This document shows, in pieces, positions 1-14,200 of a stretch of 64,000 nucleotides of DNA. The stretch is from assembly GCF_043641665.1 (NCBI RefSeq), contig NC_092193.1:23785883-23849882 (forward strand). Direction: 5' to 3'. The position numbers were made by a program, and so were the translations under genes. Below the pieces are notes generated by a model. It was not told where the DNA came from. It ran no database searches and was given only the letters and a program-made list of their open reading frames with translations. Numbering within the stretch: position 1 is the first letter of the stretch; each line of letters begins with the position of its first letter. Source of the stretch: Enoplosus armatus. Lineage: Eukaryota; Chordata; Actinopteri; Centrarchiformes; Enoplosidae.

Positions 1-206
1 CCATCAAGTCCAGAATACCACAAATTGGTGTAATTTAATTTGTTCAGAAAAAACCATTAACATTGGTAATAACGGCAGAATGTTAATGCTTAGACTTCTA
101 AAACTTTTGGCTCAAAGCCCTAGAGAACATGTGGAATTCATCAAAATGCTACAATAAGAGTGGCATCACCTTTTGTTGTGTTTTTCATTAACCACAAACG
201 CTACAG

Positions 207-270
207 AGTTACTGGATTCTCCCCAGAATCAGGACAGATATTCTTTGGTGTGACAGCATGTCTTCCCCGG
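207..270 (+). CDS. paxip1: paxip1 exon: BRCT1/BRCT2 junction
   Basis: Encodes [21 protein letters not shown], matching the human segment that joins BRCT1 to BRCT2. The acceptor is CTACAG before 207. The donor is GTGAGT at 271, which starts a short (GTGA)n run. It ends in phase 0, which fits the next exon. Confidence 0.88.
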
Positions 271-3200
271 GTGAGTGAGTGAGTGAGTGACTGTGTGCGT
301 GTGATACGTACAACTCGGTGTGACTCTTAACACACAGACATGCGTGCGTACGAAATATGTCTTCAAGAAATGCATTTGAATATTTTCAAAGTTTCTATTT
401 GTACATATCACGGAATTTTAAGAGCTACATCCAGGCAGGAGAGGTCAGCTGAGGCCTCTACTATGAAGCAGGATTTGGGGTTAGCGAGGTAACTTCAGGG
501 GTTAGCCCTGGGTTTTCAGGTTCACTTCTTACTGGGGTAAATCGCCGTGGTAACTTATGCTGCAAACCCAACCTGCTCCGGAGCAGATCTGGATTATTCT
601 GCGGTAAAGACATGGATAGTTTCTATACAGACACAGTCTGTTCAATGTTGCTTTACTCATTTTGCACTATTTGGACAAAGGCACAGCTTCAGGTGATGGA
701 AGCCCTTCTTACCTATGACAGTTTTTATAGGTAGTTTATTAGTCTAGCATCGTAACCTCTAGATCCCAGTAGAATTTTAGAATGTTGCTGCACTGAGAAC
801 CCTCATTCCAGACAAACAGCTCTGTCTCAAAAACGGAAAGAAATTGATAATCACAAGTTATTTTCATTAAAAAAAAACACAACTTCCGCTTTAATTTGAT
901 ACCAAATATGTGACGTGAAGTCTTTTAGACCGATTAAACAAAAACACCAGACAAAACTAAAGGTCTAAAGGGTTAAGCTCGCTATTGTTTATGTATTTCT
1001 GTGCGTGTGTGTGTTTGTTCACAGCTTCCAGATGATCTCAACGCTTTGTGGGCTTACATAACCTTTTATGGAGGAGAATGTCAGCTTAACCTCAACAAGA
1101 AGGTCACCCACTTAGTGGTGAAGGAACCAAAGGGGGTAAGTGCATGCCCTGTGTGTGATCTTCACCATTTTACTGGTTTCACTATTTGTGTTGTTGCCAA
1201 GACTTTCTGTCTATGGAGTTATAGGTCTTTACCATCAGTACTGACCTCAGCTAAAGGTTCTTCATACAAACTCACGCGACGTAGAAACGTATTTCGTAGA
1301 TACAGCTACGCATCAAGTGGAAATAAAAGATTGCAGTGTTCATCTTTACTTTTTCACTTCTAATTATACAATGTATTTTTTGGTTGTACCCCCCCCTCCC
1401 TCCAGGCCAAGTTTGAGTGTGCCCTGAAACACCCTGGCATCAAGATAGTCACCCCGGACTGGATAACAGATTCTGTTAAAGGTAACGTTAATGCTGTCAC
1501 ACTGCTGTATTTATGCATTCATTCTTCTTTAGTATGCATAGCCTGGTTGGTCTGCTGATGTAGTTTCTGTTCAGATTTGATTATATGATGTGTTGGCTGA
1601 GTTTTGAGGATGTAACTAACCATTCTTTTCATTATTGATGAATCTGCAGATTATTGTCTTAATTAATCGATGAATTCTTTGGTCTGTGAGATGTCATTGA
1701 ATAATAAGAAATGCCTGTGATAATATACAGCCCAAGGTCATGTATCCAGGTTGCTTGTTTTATTCAACTTGGGCTGGGTGGTATGGCCTAAAATTTGTAC
1801 CACGGTATGATTTGAAGCACGGAAGGTAACGGTATATATTCAATTCAATTAAATTAAATTTTATTTATATTTATATTTGGAAACAGGGGCTAATTGGCCC
1901 TAATTCTTACTGTAACAATTAATGCACTCAAATACTGACATATTGTCAATTAAAAAAATAATAATAACACAAATGTCAGTAATGCTCCATCAAGACTCTG
2001 ACCTGTTGAATTCCTGAACTGTAGCTTGTGCTGGTTTATACAGAGCAGGCACAACGGACTGACCAACATGCACACTGAAGGCAGGGTGTAGTGGGGCTCA
2101 AGCACTTTGACCAGATGCTTAAATTCTGTATTCTCTACGACAGAGTACGGTCACATATCTGCAGGGATAACCACTCCAGTAGCATTAGTTATTACTTGGG
2201 TCCGAATCAGCAGTGAGGGGCTGCCTGGACGCCGTGGGGAGAAGGACTCGTCTTCCAGTCTGGTTTTGTCTCGTTCCGCTAATCGGCACATCCAGGAGAC
2301 GCCGTCGTAAATGTCATGTTTGAAGTGTTTCCACAAACAGACCCGACGTCAGCTGAACAATGTCAGCACACAGTTTGACACTAATCGTTGCCCTTTTTCG
2401 CTGTAACTAACCGGGAAACGGTCGCCACTATGGTTGCTACAGCTGATAGACAACAACTGGTGTACTGCCAAAACGTCCCGGATAAAACTGTAGCGCTGTA
2501 GTGTTCTGTGTGCATTATGAAATGACTATTGCGCCTCTTTATTGGTAAGGTCTCTTTAAGGTATTTGGCTCTTATCTACCTGGGCAGGCCTATGTATTGG
2601 AAACACTGCTGTACTTTTAACTATATTATTTGGACATAGTTCACATACTACAGCTGATAAACAGTAAATTCATCAAATTGAGGTTAAAATCAACAACGAA
2701 ACAAACAAAATTATGTACATGTTTATTTGCATATAGAGCGGGGAAGTGACATCCGACCACAAGTGGTCACTCTAGGCACATGTTAATGCCAGATGTGCAC
2801 AGACGTACTTGGAGCTGTCCACTTGTGATCGGATCACCCAGGACGCATGCTAATACCAGGTATGTAGTGGAACAGGGCCATGATGGAAGTTGTACCGGCC
2901 CTTTTTTTTTTTTTACCAACTCCTCCTCTTTGTTGTGTGCAGCTTTTTCAGGAATTTCTTCGTTTCCAAACAAAGCAGCATGGGCGTGTCACTGCCCGAT
3001 CAGTACTGTGCATGTGCAACTCTCAACAGAGATCCGAAGGAAGCGAGATGGCTTGCTCGTTAGCTACTTCCATCGTCAGCTCCTGAAAAAACGTGTTTAA
3101 TTCAGAATATTATTGATTAGGACTTTTTTTTCCCCCATACATACATCTGACAAATAATAGTGTATAGTATAGTGTATATTGTATGTGGATATATATGGAT

Positions 3201-6200
3201 ATATGTCTCATGCATGTATCAGTGCTCTTAAATTTTTTCACAGGTTTCCCAAAGCAGCATTGCGAGAAGAGAATGCTGAATACACTTACAAGCCTTTCAA
3301 CACATTCAACTGTTACCTGTTGTTAGTGACACCATAGAAATGTTTCTTACACTTGAGTATGAAAATGAAGCTTACAGTACAATTAACAGTCAGACCTGCC
3401 ATGTATGACAACTGTTACCGGAGTAACAGTACAATGGAGTAATCAATCGGCACTGTGTTCAGATATAAACCAGTCAATTGATACATAACAATTGTTACTC
3501 GTTCCTTCTTTCCACCTTTTACAGACAAAAACAGGAAGGAGGAGGCCCTCTATCACCCCAGACTCACGTACGTGGAGCCTGAGGAAGAGGAGGAGAGCGA
3601 AGCAGAGTCGTATGACCAGCACTCCCATTCAGATGGAAGTTACAGCCCCCGGCGATCCCGGCTGTCCAGCGGCGGCTCATCTGGTGAGGAGTCCAGCCCC
3701 CGCAGACGACCGGGACCCAAAAAACTGAACTCTCTCTCCCCGACCTCCCCCCACAAACCTGAGCGCCGCAGCGAGCGCATGTTCGACGACTCTGACGATG
3801 ACTCCTCCACAGAGAAGGAGGGCACCAACCTCAACTGGACGCCGGCTGAAGTTGCGACACCGACCCCTCCTATTCCAACCGGCACCGCCCGACGGAGGGG
3901 TGGACCACCGGGCAGCAAAGACCCAGTTTCATCTACAGGCAGTGGGCTGATCAACCTGTGTGCCACGGTGCCTCCTGTACCTGGCAGTGGAGGAGCCATG
4001 CCGGCAGAGGCTCGCTCTGCTGCTGCTGCCGCCATCAGTCACACCACGCAGCAGGGTCAGTGATGTCAAGAAAGTTCATCTTCCACAATGCTGAGTTCAT
4101 CTGTGGGATGAATGTCTGAGTTGTAGCGCTACAATGGAAGTGCCATCCCAGTTTAAACCCATTAAGCATGAGGTTGTTACGCAACACAGCAAGATTGCAC
4201 ATCTTTTCAATATCGTTTTTATAAATGCTTAATTTTACTTTTCAAAATGTCGGATGAATGTCATTTACTGTTGATAGTTTCATCATATCAAGCTGACAAG
4301 TGTTATGTGTTTCTAACTCAGTATGCTGTTGATGACGGTTTCACGTCTCTCTGCTTTTTAGTTGCATCAGTTCCAGAGGGTATCCCTGGGTGGAGCCCGG
4401 CTGCCAGAACCCTCCGCAACATCACCAACAATTCCGACATGCAGCCGGCCAATCGACCTGCCAACGTAGCACATGTAAGAAATCTCAACGGTTCCCCGCA
4501 CATTTCTAACAGCGGTTCTCCGGCTCAGTTTTCCCTATCTGCTGTCACAGAGGCAAAATCCACCTGAGGGAGACAAATCTGTCATGACTAGTACAGTGTT
4601 GCTTGATACAGCTGTTGGTTACAGCCCAAAAACTGTTAAAACGCACACAAAACCTCCCAAATTATAAATTAAATTGTATTTGATCAATATTTAGTTCAGT
4701 ATTTTAACTGCCACGGTTACTACAGTACCATACTATTGTTCAGCTTTGTCTTAAAGTAGAGAGAAGCGCTCTTCTTCTGTTGTTTATTGGCGGTTGTCAG
4801 ACTGCTTTTAGGTGCATTGCTGCCACCTTATGGACTGGAGTCTTGCCCTCTTTATGAATAAATGACGTCATCAAATGGCCTCGCCATTAGTTAGCTTTAG
4901 CCTCGGCTAACCTTGCAGTGAAATGAAAATATCCTCCACACACTCATTTATAAGGCAGCTGCTATCTTTTTGCAACTTGACCTCATTTCGTCCAATGACG
5001 TGACAAGCTTTAACTTCATTTAGGAGATTGCATGAAGACTGCAATCACCCAGGACTGCCAGCTTATAAACGAGTGTGTGGAGTGTATTTGCATTTTACTG
5101 ACGTTAGCAGAGGCTAAAGCTGACTAATGACAAAACCATTTGATGACATAATTTATTGATATGGTGCCTGTGCTCACTGTGGCTGCTCCTTCTTGTTCCA
5201 TTACTCCCTGTAATAATTAAAACCGATCTGCTGTCAAAAAATGTCAACAACGCATTTTACTCACTTTCAAGCAACTCTCTAGGGTCACTACATTCCACTA
5301 CGTTGACGTCATCCTGCCCCCTCTGTGTCTGAGTCGGGTACAGGCAGCTGTGGACCTAGACCCAGGGTGAATTACTGAACGTCTCTGTCACCCTGAATGT
5401 CCCACCAAACTCGTTCAAAAATCTGGCAGTTAAATAAAGCGTTGCTTGATAGTCTATATGAAAAAAGAGGGACGAATAGTCGAATATTAGTATTAAACAG
5501 CCGAATCCAATTCTGAGTCAGCGACAGTCCTACTCGGAGGCATACGATTCAGATGGATAGGACAATTTGGAACTGGTTCTCGATTCCTGTGCCTATGACT
5601 CTGTGGATGAAGGCAAACGGCTTTGGTACTGGACCAGGAATTCTTTTAAGAAGTCTGTGCAGCATCTTACCGCTTGCTTTTTCTCAGGTGACAGCGCTTG
5701 CCACCAACCTCTGACTGAATGTGGTCAGCATCTACATGTGAGAGGTATATTCTGGATTATTTTAGGTCTAATTCCCTGAGTTGTTCATCATTCATATGGA
5801 AAACGCTTGGCTTGATTATACGCCTCATTGTTGACATGTACGGCCAAATGAAACGCAAGGATATCCCCGGTCTCTAACTGAAAACACTTGTTGACAGCTT
5901 TTATCTCCACATTAACATAACAAGACAATGAAAATGGAGTTAAGGGCTGTTGGTCGTGTCTTTGTACATTTCACTCAGAAGCCGCGCTGCATAGCAGTGT
6001 TCAGAGTTTGCTGCCAGACTGAAATGTAAAGTGAGTGCATCTTCTTGATCAAGGATTCTGTCAATGCAATCTGCTGTCGGTAACCAGAAGGTGAGATTTT
6101 GAGAAAGCAATTTCCTTCGCTCTTAACTGTCTCAAACTGCCCAATTAGGCGGCAACCAGCCCAATCTGGCAAAACTAGGCTAATATCATTCTGATATTAG

Positions 6201-6698
6201 AGAATTTGGACTGGAGATGACACAAAGATAAAAATACTGATATCATGTAGATCAGTGCTTTCTCTCCCTCTTTCGCTAAGGTATTTTTCTTTGTCCTCCT
6301 CTGTTGCAGATCATCCAGAATCTGACAGCCAATCAGACAAAGCCATTGGAGCAGCAGACCAATCAGAGCCATGCTCAGACTCCCAACAGTACCAACCCTC
6401 TTCTGTTCAATCAGTCCAAACTGGCCGGCCAGCCCCTCACAGCAGAACAGCAGCAACAGTTACTGCAACAGCAACAGTCACACCAAGCTGCCCAGCAACA
6501 ACACCAACAGTTACCCCAGCATCCCATGATGCACCTCCAGCAGCAACATCAGATGATGCAGCTACACCACCAACAGCAACAACATCAACAACAGCAACAG
6601 TCACAGGTTGCACAACAACAAGGGTTCCCGCAGTTGCCCCAACAGCAGCAACAGTTTCTGCAGCAACAGCAACAAATGCACCAACAGCAGATGTTCTC

Positions 6699-6735
<37 letters not shown>

Positions 6736-9700
6736 GCGTTCTCCCAGCAGCAGCTGCGGCCCCAGCAGCTCCTAAGGCCTGGTTTACAGCAGCTGCAGCA
6801 GCAACAGGCGCTGCAGCAACAACTCCAGCAGTTCCAACAGCAGCAACGCATGCAGATGTTACAGCAACAGCAGCAACAGCAGAATCAACAGCAGTTACAC
6901 CAACAGCATCTACAGCAGCAGCAGCAGCAGCAGCAGCAACATTTTCTACAACAGCAACAACAACAGCAACAACAACAACAACATATGCAGCAGATGCAGC
7001 AGCAGCATTTGCAGAACCAGCAGCAGCAGGTCCTCCAGCATCAGAACCAGCAGGCCCTGCAGCAGCAGCAGCAGCAGCAGCAGCAGACAACGACCCTGCA
7101 GCCTCAGCTCCAGCAGCCTCCTCACATCTCCCAGCTGTTTGGACACGAGCCGGGACAAGACAGTGAGTACATACAGAATCAGTGTGGAGGGTGATCGTGG
7201 TCATTCCAAGCCGTGAGGTTATATTTGTCTGGCGCATTGGTCCAGAGTGAAATATTACTGAGAGTCTGGACCAAAGTGTGGAACTCACCACTGTTAACTC
7301 TGTTTGTATTTACATTTGGAATTGGCATTACATTTGTCTGGAAGTCCAGAAACAAAGTTTAGGATTTAGGACTTACCTGTCTTGAAAGTGTCAGAATTTA
7401 CGATGTTCATGACCTCCTTCGTGACCCTCCTCTGGTTGGATGCTGAACAGGTGTTTCTATGAGCAATGAAAATGTATTTAATGATTCCAATGTTTGAAGT
7501 TTATTTAACCGACTCCTCGTGTGGGGAGCATGCATATGGACAGAACTGCAAAAACCATATCAGAAGGTCTTGACATGGCTTTGTTTAACCTGCAGATTCA
7601 CTTGTGTAAATTCTCTCTATTGCAATTCTCAGTTCCACTGGATGGCTTCCTGCTGGGCTGTGTGTTTGCTATTGCCGACTACCCAGAACAGATGGCTGAC
7701 AAACAGCTTCTGGCCACATGGAAGAGGGTAAGACAGTCCACTCAACAGTCAACAGTCAACCAAAAAAAAAAAGAAGCAAGATGATAATCTTAATTTCGAA
7801 GTGCGTGGGATAAATGAGCAACAGTTTATGTTGTGAGTGTTTTTATAAATGATGAACCATGTGAGTCACCGGGACCTGTTACATATTCAACATATGTTTC
7901 GACACAGAAACAGTGCTTAGCATTAAAGATGGACACAAAATGGTAAACGATGTCGTGAATTAGTTTATTTTTACTAAACTCTCCCATCAGGTCATCCAGG
8001 CGTGCGGAGGTGCTGTTGACCCCACCCTGACCAGCCGCTGCACACACCTGCTGTGTGAGAGTCAGGTCAGCAACTTGTATGTACAGGTAAGGATTTGTGC
8101 TATCAGAACGTACACAGGTGTAGTAAGTACCACTATAGAACATAGGTATCTTTTTCCATATCCAGGTATGAACCCCTCAGACCCACAGAAATCAGGAATC
8201 ATGTAACAGAGGGAGACAGTATAGAGGATACACAGGTCACAAACTAAACATGTTGACAGGAGAAAGTCTGAGTATTAGGAAGAAGGGGAGTCTACTGAAC
8301 GTGCTGACTGAGCAGCGTGATGAATGTCATGTGACTTTGATTCAGTTTAACCAAGTTTGATTCACTGAGACAAAAACGTGTCATCTTTGTCACCGTTGTG
8401 GATGCTTTGTCTGCCAGGCACTCAGAGAGGGGAAGCGCTGTGTGACAGCCCACTGGCTCAACACTGTACTGAAGAGGAAGAGGATGGTACCTCCTCATCG
8501 TACGTTACACCTGCCCTTCGCCTTCCCTCCGGGAGCCAAACCCTGCTCTCAGCACGTAGGTCCAACTCACACAAACACGTTGTTACGTTGCCACCAGCCT
8601 GAAATCTGTTGGTGTACTCGATGAAGGCACTGACCGTAGAAAACTAAATTTCCATTCAAATATCAAGGAAATGCAAATCTTCAACTTCCCTGCTTATTTA
8701 AGCAGGTGAAAGTCTTAATGAGATTGAGATTTCAAGAAGTCTCCTCTGTCTTTGAATTTGTCAGAATAGCTTGACAGGGAGGCGAACTGACCAGTCACCT
8801 GAACCACTTCAATGTCACGGAGACATACCTCCGTCTGTCGATCTCACGCCTCCTTATGAGCTTCTCTTGGGGGAAAAGAATCCCAGATACTTAAACTCCT
8901 TCATGTGGGGCAGCAATCCACAACTGGTTGCTAACCTACTACCTCAGTGTATGCTGGATCTCCCAGGCAGATGGAGCCAGCAGGACTACATCACTGGCAA
9001 AGAGCGGCGGTGCAGTCCTACTGTCACCAAACTGGACACAGTCTAGTCCCACACTTTGAGATTGTGTCCATGAAAATCACCCAGAGAATCAGTGACCACT
9101 CACAGCCTTGGAGAAACCCACCACTCACTTAGAACATTACTCTTATATTAGATTACTCTTACATGTTGTAGTAAATGTCTGTCATTAACACTGTCTTATT
9201 TTCTTTACCATTGTTGGTTAACATCTCTGTACTCAAACCTTTTCTCTGTCGCTGTCCTTCCTCTCAGATTATATCAGTGACAGGTTTTGTGGATGCGGAC
9301 AGGGATGACCTGAAGTTGATGGCCTACCTGGCTGGTGCCAGATACACTGGATATCTGTGTCGCAGTAACACTGTGCTCATCTGTAAAGAGTAAGATTGTT
9401 CTCCACAGTAGCGCAACTTGGCGGGATGACCTACCAGTCGGGATTACAGTCAGACCCTATCCACAAACCTCCAGTCAGCCAGACATTTCTAACATCACAT
9501 GGACCAGTTTGCACCAATCTCTAGTATAGTACATATACTATTCTATTCTCTACTATACTTCAGAGGTTTTATTCAGTGAGGCCTCACCGTACAATCTCAC
9601 ATACAGTGATAAAAACCAAATGACTTCTATATGTCGTGTATCAAGTATTAGAATTTGCCCCGTCAGTTGTGAAATGTTCTGCCACCCACGCATATTGGTC

Positions 9701-11176
9701 TGTGCGGTACCAGGTCCAGTGTTGGTGACATGGTCGTCTTACTGATCTGTCTTTTCAGACCCAGTGGGCTCAAATATGAGAAGGCCAAGGAGTGGAAGAT
9801 CCCCTGTGTGAATGCCCAGTGGCTGTGTGATATACTGCTGGGCAACTTTGAAGCACTGAGACAGATTCAGCACAGCAGATACTCCGTCTATACGCATCCT
9901 GAGCCACTGGTGCCTAACCAACAGCTGGTCCAGAACCTGCTGGGTATGTTGAGCTGAGTATACCATTATTAAAACTGTTGTTTTATGTTGGATATTGAGC
10001 TGTATTATAATGGGACAGAAAGAAAGGAAATATCACACAATAAGCTAGCCAGTTATTACACACACTGCTCTGTGGCTGGATCTTATTTTTTTTTTTATAA
10101 CTGCACAGTCCACCTGCAAGCAGTCAGATAGTATTATTTGGTTTTATATGGTATGAACCTGTATGTGTTTCTAAATGACAGGGGTATGAGTAAAGCATTT
10201 GTGTGTATAAATTAAACTGCTTGTATTTTTCTGTAGCTGCTTGGAGAACGCCGATCAAAGTATCTCCTGAAGCTTTGGCGGTGAGTGTGTCGGATGCCTC
10301 AGTGTGCTTCACACTTGTCTTGTATTTGCTGTGTCAAAAAAAAAAAACAGCTCCGTCATTATTCACCCAGTTCTGTCTGTATCTGTATTGTACCTACATA
10401 TGAGAGCAGCCTCACGTAGCTCATATCTGAGAGATATTTACTGTCCTGACACATAAAGGTTTTGGTTATGATGCTCCGTCCGTGGTGAACTGGGCCAAAA
10501 TGTTAACTGAACTCTTTTTAAGCGTGCTGTCGGTGTAGAATTATACTGGTTACATTGCTTTTTTCCCAATGGTCAAATTCTCATTAAATATCTCAGATAT
10601 CAGTACCCTTTGAAAGTTTCCTAACAACTCTAGTTTGTCAATCATATATTCAGTGCAATATATTATACTCATCAGGTCGTAGATGGTGGTGAAACTCCTC
10701 CCGTGCTTTTATTCTAGCGATGTTAATTATGTTGCCCTTCATGCAGTGTCAGATTAGCGCCGAGCCTTAAAACTTTACATTATTCCAACAAGAAGACAAA
10801 ACCCTCCGTGGTCGTCCCCACATGTACAGCATGTGGATATATAAATGTCCCAATGAGACTAGATTTGTTGCAGCCCTTTTTAGTGTTTCACATGTAGCTT
10901 TTACTTCACAGTTGTTCCGTCAGTACAGACGGACAAGACCAAACAGGCAGTAAATGGTAGATGCTGCACTGTGTTGGCTCATCTGATTGCGTCACTCTCT
11001 TGTTTCGCGTTTAGTGTCTCCAGATGCTCCAGAAGCAGAAGATCACCGACTCCACCAACATGCCTGCAAATAAGAAGGCCAGGTCAGTACAGCAGATCTT
11101 TGCACAGGCTGTTTGACAGCGTAGGACCAAACATCAACTGTCCAGATTACCATGTAATTGATGATATCGTGGGTAA

Positions 11177-11263
<87 letters not shown>

Positions 11264-14200
11264 TGCAGACTGGAGGAGATCCAGTCCCCCAGTAAGAAGC
11301 TTCCTTCAGAGTCCACTCCTCGAGTCATGTTCACAGGCTTTGAGCCCACACAAGTACAGCAGTACACAAAGGTAAAGTCAGCTTCATCACTCACTTGTAT
11401 TGTCTTTTCTTGTCGCTTGTATCCAAGTTAGCATCAGACTCCATCAGGCAAAGCCACATCATTTAAACAGGACAGACAGAATGCTAAATTTACACTTGCA
11501 CTAGGGTTGAGCAATATATCATATAAATCCAAAATCAGTTAATGTGTGATATGACAGACGACCTTATCATATTTGAGTTGTCAGCTGGTCGCAAGCCGCC
11601 ATGCCAAAAATAGAAACCACAAAAGAAAACGTAATCATTATTATTATTAATCGTTTGATTTTTTTTTTGTTTGTTTATTACCTTACCTTTGCAGCTTCAA
11701 ACCGTATTTTGCGGCATAGCCTAAAAATGTGGAGCTGTTATTTATAAGCCATATCACACAGCCCTAACCTGCACTCATGTAATCATGTAGTAGCTTTCTG
11801 TTTTTAAAATATCAACAACATCTCCAGTGTCTCCTGCTGCTGAAGGTTCTCAGTGTTTGATGGCGTCCTGTCCTCATGTCTCCCTCCCCTGCAGAGGTTA
11901 CATGCTTTAGGTGGCGAAGTAGCAGACAGCAGTCAGAAAGTCACTCACCTGGTGGCCAGTAAGGTGACTCGCACCGTCAAGTTCCTCACTGCCATGTCTG
12001 TGGTCAAACACATCGTCAGCCCAGAGTGGCTGGAGGAGAGCTGGAGGAGCCAGAAGTTTGTGGGTATGTGTGTCTGTCCGAAAAACGGTGTCTACGGAAA
12101 AAAAAAAATTGGTTTCAGTTTTCCTTCTGTTGTTCCACTTAGTTCGTTATTTTGTAGAGCAGTTTGAGAGGCCATTCAGATCCTCATGAAATTAAAGTGT
12201 GAATTAAAAATGTGGTTTATATTCTAATTGAATTATCCTTTTTGGGTAGGCTCATGTGTAGTGTTTCCCACCGTAGTGACTTGGTCTGATGTGTGTGTGT
12301 TGCAGATGAGCTGAGTTACACCCTGAGGGATGCAGAGGCTGAGGTGTTGTTTGCCTTCAGTCTGGAGGAGTCACTAAAGAGAGCACACAGTGCTCCGCTC
12401 TTCAAGGTAAGGCAGCCAGCTTCACACTGAGTGGTTGGACCAAGCGCATTCACCGGACGACATTCTCACAAACCACTGGTTTCCTGACAAAATGGTCTAG
12501 TTAGTCCTTCTGTTCACCGTCTGACCATCTCTGTGTCTCTCTTGTCCGTCTGTCTCACGTGATGGCGATGTAGGGGAAGTACTTCTACCTCACCCCAGGG
12601 ATCTGCCCCAGCCTCAGCACCATGAAGTCCATCCTGGAGAGTGCTGGAGGAAAGCTGCTGGCCAAACAGCCCTCCTACAGAAAGATCATGGAGCATAAAC
12701 AGAACAAGGTCCTTGAAAATAGTTCTTTAATGCACCTGTCCGCTGTTGAGTTTATGTCCTTAAGAACACTTGACTCTTCCTGGAAAATGTTTTTTGATAT
12801 GTTTTAATACGCAACAAAATTAGTTTAGATGATACCAAAGTCCTCACACCCGATGGAAGGTGATAGGTATTTTATCTTTATTAATACTAAGGCTTTATTA
12901 TTACCATCATTCCATAACACTCTGATTAGTTGACAAAAGTCTTTTGTTTATTTATTACAAAGTTCTAAATACATCTTGGTTTTCTGTTGCAGAACCTTCC
13001 AGAAATCATCTTAATTTCCTGTGACAATGACCTCCACCTCTGTAGAGAGTATTTCTTGAAAAACATTGGTAAGACACACACACTTCTCTACTGTGTTCCT
13101 TTACTGTTCTCGATTGTGTTTCTTTACTCGTGAAAAAATTAGGTGTTCCAAAGCCAATGGCTACACCTGCTTTGTCAGTGTGCCAGATACATATTTAATC
13201 AACATTGCATATATTCAGCTGCTGTGTAACTCTAAGGATTGGACCTGGTATTGGTATAAGCAGTCGGTATTAAAGGATTTAGACCCTCGAGGCCAAAAAA
13301 CTTGACGGAACATCCACAGTTGGCGTTCTCTCCGGTCCGGTCCAGTCCGGTTCTGCTCGAGATTTCTGCCTGTTAAAGGAAGTTTTTCCTTGCCGCTGTC
13401 GCCAAGTGCTTATGGTGGGAACTGTTGGTTCTCCGTATAAGTACGGTCTAGACCTGCTCTAAGATAACGTCTTTTATGATTTGGATATATTGGCCATCTG
13501 TAAACTACAGTTATGTTTACATTCAGTGTCACTCACCAAAACTCATAGTGTGTATCCCTGAGGTCTAACAAACATGTTGAATCTATTTCCTCCTCATAAA
13601 ACATTAAGCAAAGCCATTTTTAAAAAGTATTTAGAATCTTACATTCTATGTTGACTAGCCGGCAGTCTTCTTCTTCTCTGCTTTTGCTACATTGCTACAT
13701 GTTGTGGTGCGTTACCGCCACCAACTATCCCTCATATTGTGAAACCCCTGGTTTCACAATATGCACAATACGAACAAAACAGGGAGCGTCTCATGAAGCC
13801 CTGGCGCCACAGCACCACTGCTGATGAAGAGCTTTAAACTAAACGATGAAAAGTGACCAGCAGCACCAGATCACCTCTGTGCCTTTAAACCATGATGTTC
13901 CATTACAACATGTGCTGATGTGTTTGTAGTGTGTCTCTGATGTTGTCTGCTGTCTTTGTTGTCCAGATGTCCACAACGCCGAGTTCATCCTGACTGGAGT
14001 CCTGACCCAGAAACTCGACTACGACTCATATCCTTTACAGCAAATGACAATAACATCACACCATGATCGAATTAGCAGCAGTAAGTACTTACTTATGAGT
14101 TTCTACACATTTAAAAGACCATACCAGTGTGGCAGAACCTTTTGCCAATTTACTACAAATCACGTAGTGTACATTACATTACTGCTGACCGCTTCAGCGC

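Noticed and set aside
6255..7291. Long open frames in other frames and on the - strand over the poly-Q exon (poly-Ala, poly-Cys, poly-Leu)
   Set aside because: They exist only because CAG/CAA repeats have no stops in any frame; the + strand Gln frame is the one that splices in phase.
13066..13305. Open frame after the paxip1 exon ending at 13068
   Set aside because: Intronic read-through; it overlaps the donor GTAAGA and has no counterpart in the protein.
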